NCBI GenBank assembly: GCA_958437935.1
Contig: CAUBPS010000016.1
Location: 1 to 53,322, forward strand
DNA: 53,322 nucleotides
DNA from: an uncultured Collinsella sp.
GTDB taxonomy: Bacteria > Actinomycetota > Coriobacteriia > Coriobacteriales > Coriobacteriaceae
Direction: 5' to 3'
The position numbers and the translations under genes are program-made. Position 1 is the stretch's first letter; every line of letters starts with the position of its first letter. Shown here piece by piece: positions 52,477 to 53,322 of the stretch. The notes below the pieces were generated by a model. The model had not been told where the DNA came from. It searched no databases and saw nothing but the letters and a program-made list of their open reading frames with translations.

Positions 52477-52526
52477 CGACGGCCGGCGTGCCATGGGATA
52501 TCCCAGGCGCGCCGGCCGTCGTTTTT
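52477..52526 (+). terminator. Terminator after yigZ
   Basis: A 12-bp stem CGACGGCCGGCG / CGCCGGCCGTCG, with TGGGATATCCCA inside and TTTTT after it. Confidence 0.93.
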
Positions 52527-52539
52527 CTGGTGCTGTTAT

Positions 52540-52986
52540 TTACTCGGCGAGCTGCTTCAACACGTCGCAGGCGATCTCGACGGCATCGTCGATGCAGCCG
52601 GGGCAGCTGCGGAGCGGGCCATGGTCTGATCCGATGCCCTTGAGCGTGCCGCAGATAGTCGTCGTGTTCTTCTCGCCAAAACGCTTGGCGATCTCGCGCG
52701 ACAGCTTGTAGGTCTGCCCCTTGGTCTTGGGGTTCTCCATGCCGTCGCTCATTACAAAGCCCATGACGGCCACGGCGCCCGAGATGGCACCGCAGGTCTC
52801 GGTCATGCCACCCATGCCGGCACCGAAGCCCTCGGTGAGGGTGAAGGCAGTCTCGGGGTCGAGTCCAACGGCGGGGGCGAGTGTGCAGGCGACGGCCTGC
52901 GCGCAGTTGAAGCCGCGGGCATGGTATTCAGCGGCCTGAGCCTGGCAAGCGGCGGTGTCGAGCTGGGTGGTATCAATCTGTTTCAT
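52540..52986 (-). CDS. C_GCAxxG_C_C family redox-type protein
   Basis: A 148-aa cytoplasmic protein of the C_GCAxxG_C_C family (TIGR01909), whose conserved Cys residues suggest metal or redox binding. Visible are GFNCAQAVACTLAP, the central CGAISGAVAVMGF, and the C-terminal CPGCIDDAV. The biochemical role is unknown. ATG 52986 has AAGGAGA 6 nt upstream; the longer frame to 53109 lacks such a site. Convergent with yigZ. Confidence 0.88.
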   Translation of the reverse strand: MKQIDTTQLDTAACQAQAAEYHARGFNCAQAVACTLAPAVGLDPETAFTLTEGFGAGMGGMTETCGAISGAVAVMGFVMSDGMENPKTKGQTYKLSREIAKRFGEKNTTTICGTLKGIGSDHGPLRSCPGCIDDAVEIACDVLKQLAE

Positions 52987-53322
52987 GAGCGTCTCCTTGG
53001 TCACGGTGTACCCGCCTATGGTACCCTTGCCGGCGCATTCGCTTATCGAGACCGCAGTGCATATCTCATTGTTTTTCGCCATCGAACGCTTTCTTAAGAT
53101 TTGGGACAAATAAACCTGATTAATTTGTCCGGTTGATTTCCGATCTCAGCCGAACACATTGAGCAAATAGGCCATTCCCACAGCTAGCCGAACGCCCCCG
53201 AGGCCCCATCCGGGCCCCGGGGGCGGCATTTTCCCAGTTGAAGGAACGGTGGAGATGTGTTTCGATGGGTCCGGTGGCCATGCTCCGCCCGCCGCCCGGC
53301 ACCTCTTCCCAGACTCAGCCGG
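52987..53322. other. Right-edge region without a clear gene
   Basis: A 336-bp stretch reaching the window edge. It holds dispersed repeat E copy 2 and a GC-rich hairpin (53194-53224, arms GCCCCCG / CGGGGGC with GGCCC / GGGCC inside) followed by GGCATTTT. A short minus-strand frame (53120-53302) has no ribosome site or recognisable product. It may be the edge of another mobile element, which cannot be judged from here. Confidence 0.4.
53093..53130. repeat. Dispersed repeat E, copy 2
   Basis: Shares CTTAAGATTTGGGACAAA and CTGATTAATTTGTCC with copy 1 at 38928. The right arm ends TTTGTCCGG instead of TTTGTCCCA, so the palindrome is shorter here. Confidence 0.65.

Noticed and set aside
53120..53302. 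60-codon minus-strand frame at the right edge
   Set aside because: No ribosome site, no recognisable product, and it spans a GC hairpin; probably non-coding.

Overview
The window reads as chromosomal DNA of a Gram-positive, high-GC gut-type actinomycete of the class Coriobacteriia, most likely Collinsella or a close relative (inference from gene content and order, base composition and the lack of ftsA; no database was consulted). Division uses FtsZ, SepF and DivIVA. No CRISPR array, tRNA or rRNA was seen.

Layout. 1-15.6 kb (+) is the division and cell-wall (dcw) cluster: an MraZ-type operator and promoter, then mraZ, rsmH, ftsL-like, ftsI, murF, mraY, murD, ftsW, murG, murC, murB, ftsQ and ftsZ, with no murE and no ftsA. 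15.6-23.8 kb (+) continues with the usual ftsZ-distal genes pgeF, yggS, sepF, yggT and divIVA, but a complete pstSCAB-phoU phosphate operon sits between pgeF and yggS. 23.8-26.5 kb (-) holds a small nitroreductase and a second phosphate system (DUF47 protein and Pit permease). 26.6-30.6 kb (+) holds a small unknown protein, a Bax-inhibitor-1 protein, a PARG-like protein with an altered catalytic motif, an SGNH hydrolase and a pentapeptide-repeat protein flanked by two inverted copies of one hairpin. 30.6-33.0 kb (-) is thiC-thiD behind a TPP riboswitch. 33-39 kb holds a membrane-anchored unknown, yaaA, an M18 aminopeptidase and polA. 39-45 kb holds a HAD phosphatase, then an arginine-rich leader peptide with attenuator-like hairpins ahead of argG, a 56-codon ORF, argH, ndk and rpiB. 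45.5-49.3 kb holds a CyuA-type cysteine desulfidase, an IS110/IS1111-family element and a second HAD hydrolase. 49.5-53.3 kb holds rpsA, the RNase P RNA (rnpB), a YigZ protein and a C_GCAxxG_C_C protein.

How the genes work together. The first half makes lipid II (MurC, MurB, MurD, MurF, MraY, MurG), polymerises it at the septum (FtsW, FtsI, FtsL, FtsQ) and anchors the Z ring (FtsZ, SepF, DivIVA). Two phosphate importers with their PhoU-type partners lie next to each other. The second half is mixed housekeeping metabolism: thiamine pyrimidine synthesis, the last two steps of arginine synthesis, nucleotide and pentose phosphate balance, cysteine breakdown and translation.

Most notable: (1) the IS element's 3' non-coding region can be read as a bridge (seeker) RNA whose two target guides match both genomic flanks and whose donor guide matches the element's own end; (2) a 24-codon leader peptide ending in six Arg codons before argG; (3) two 109-bp copies of a structured element whose closing stem has covarying base pairs, one directly after rnpB; (4) a yggT gene that appears to start at ATC; (5) very long gene-end hairpins, up to a 195-nt two-storey palindrome.
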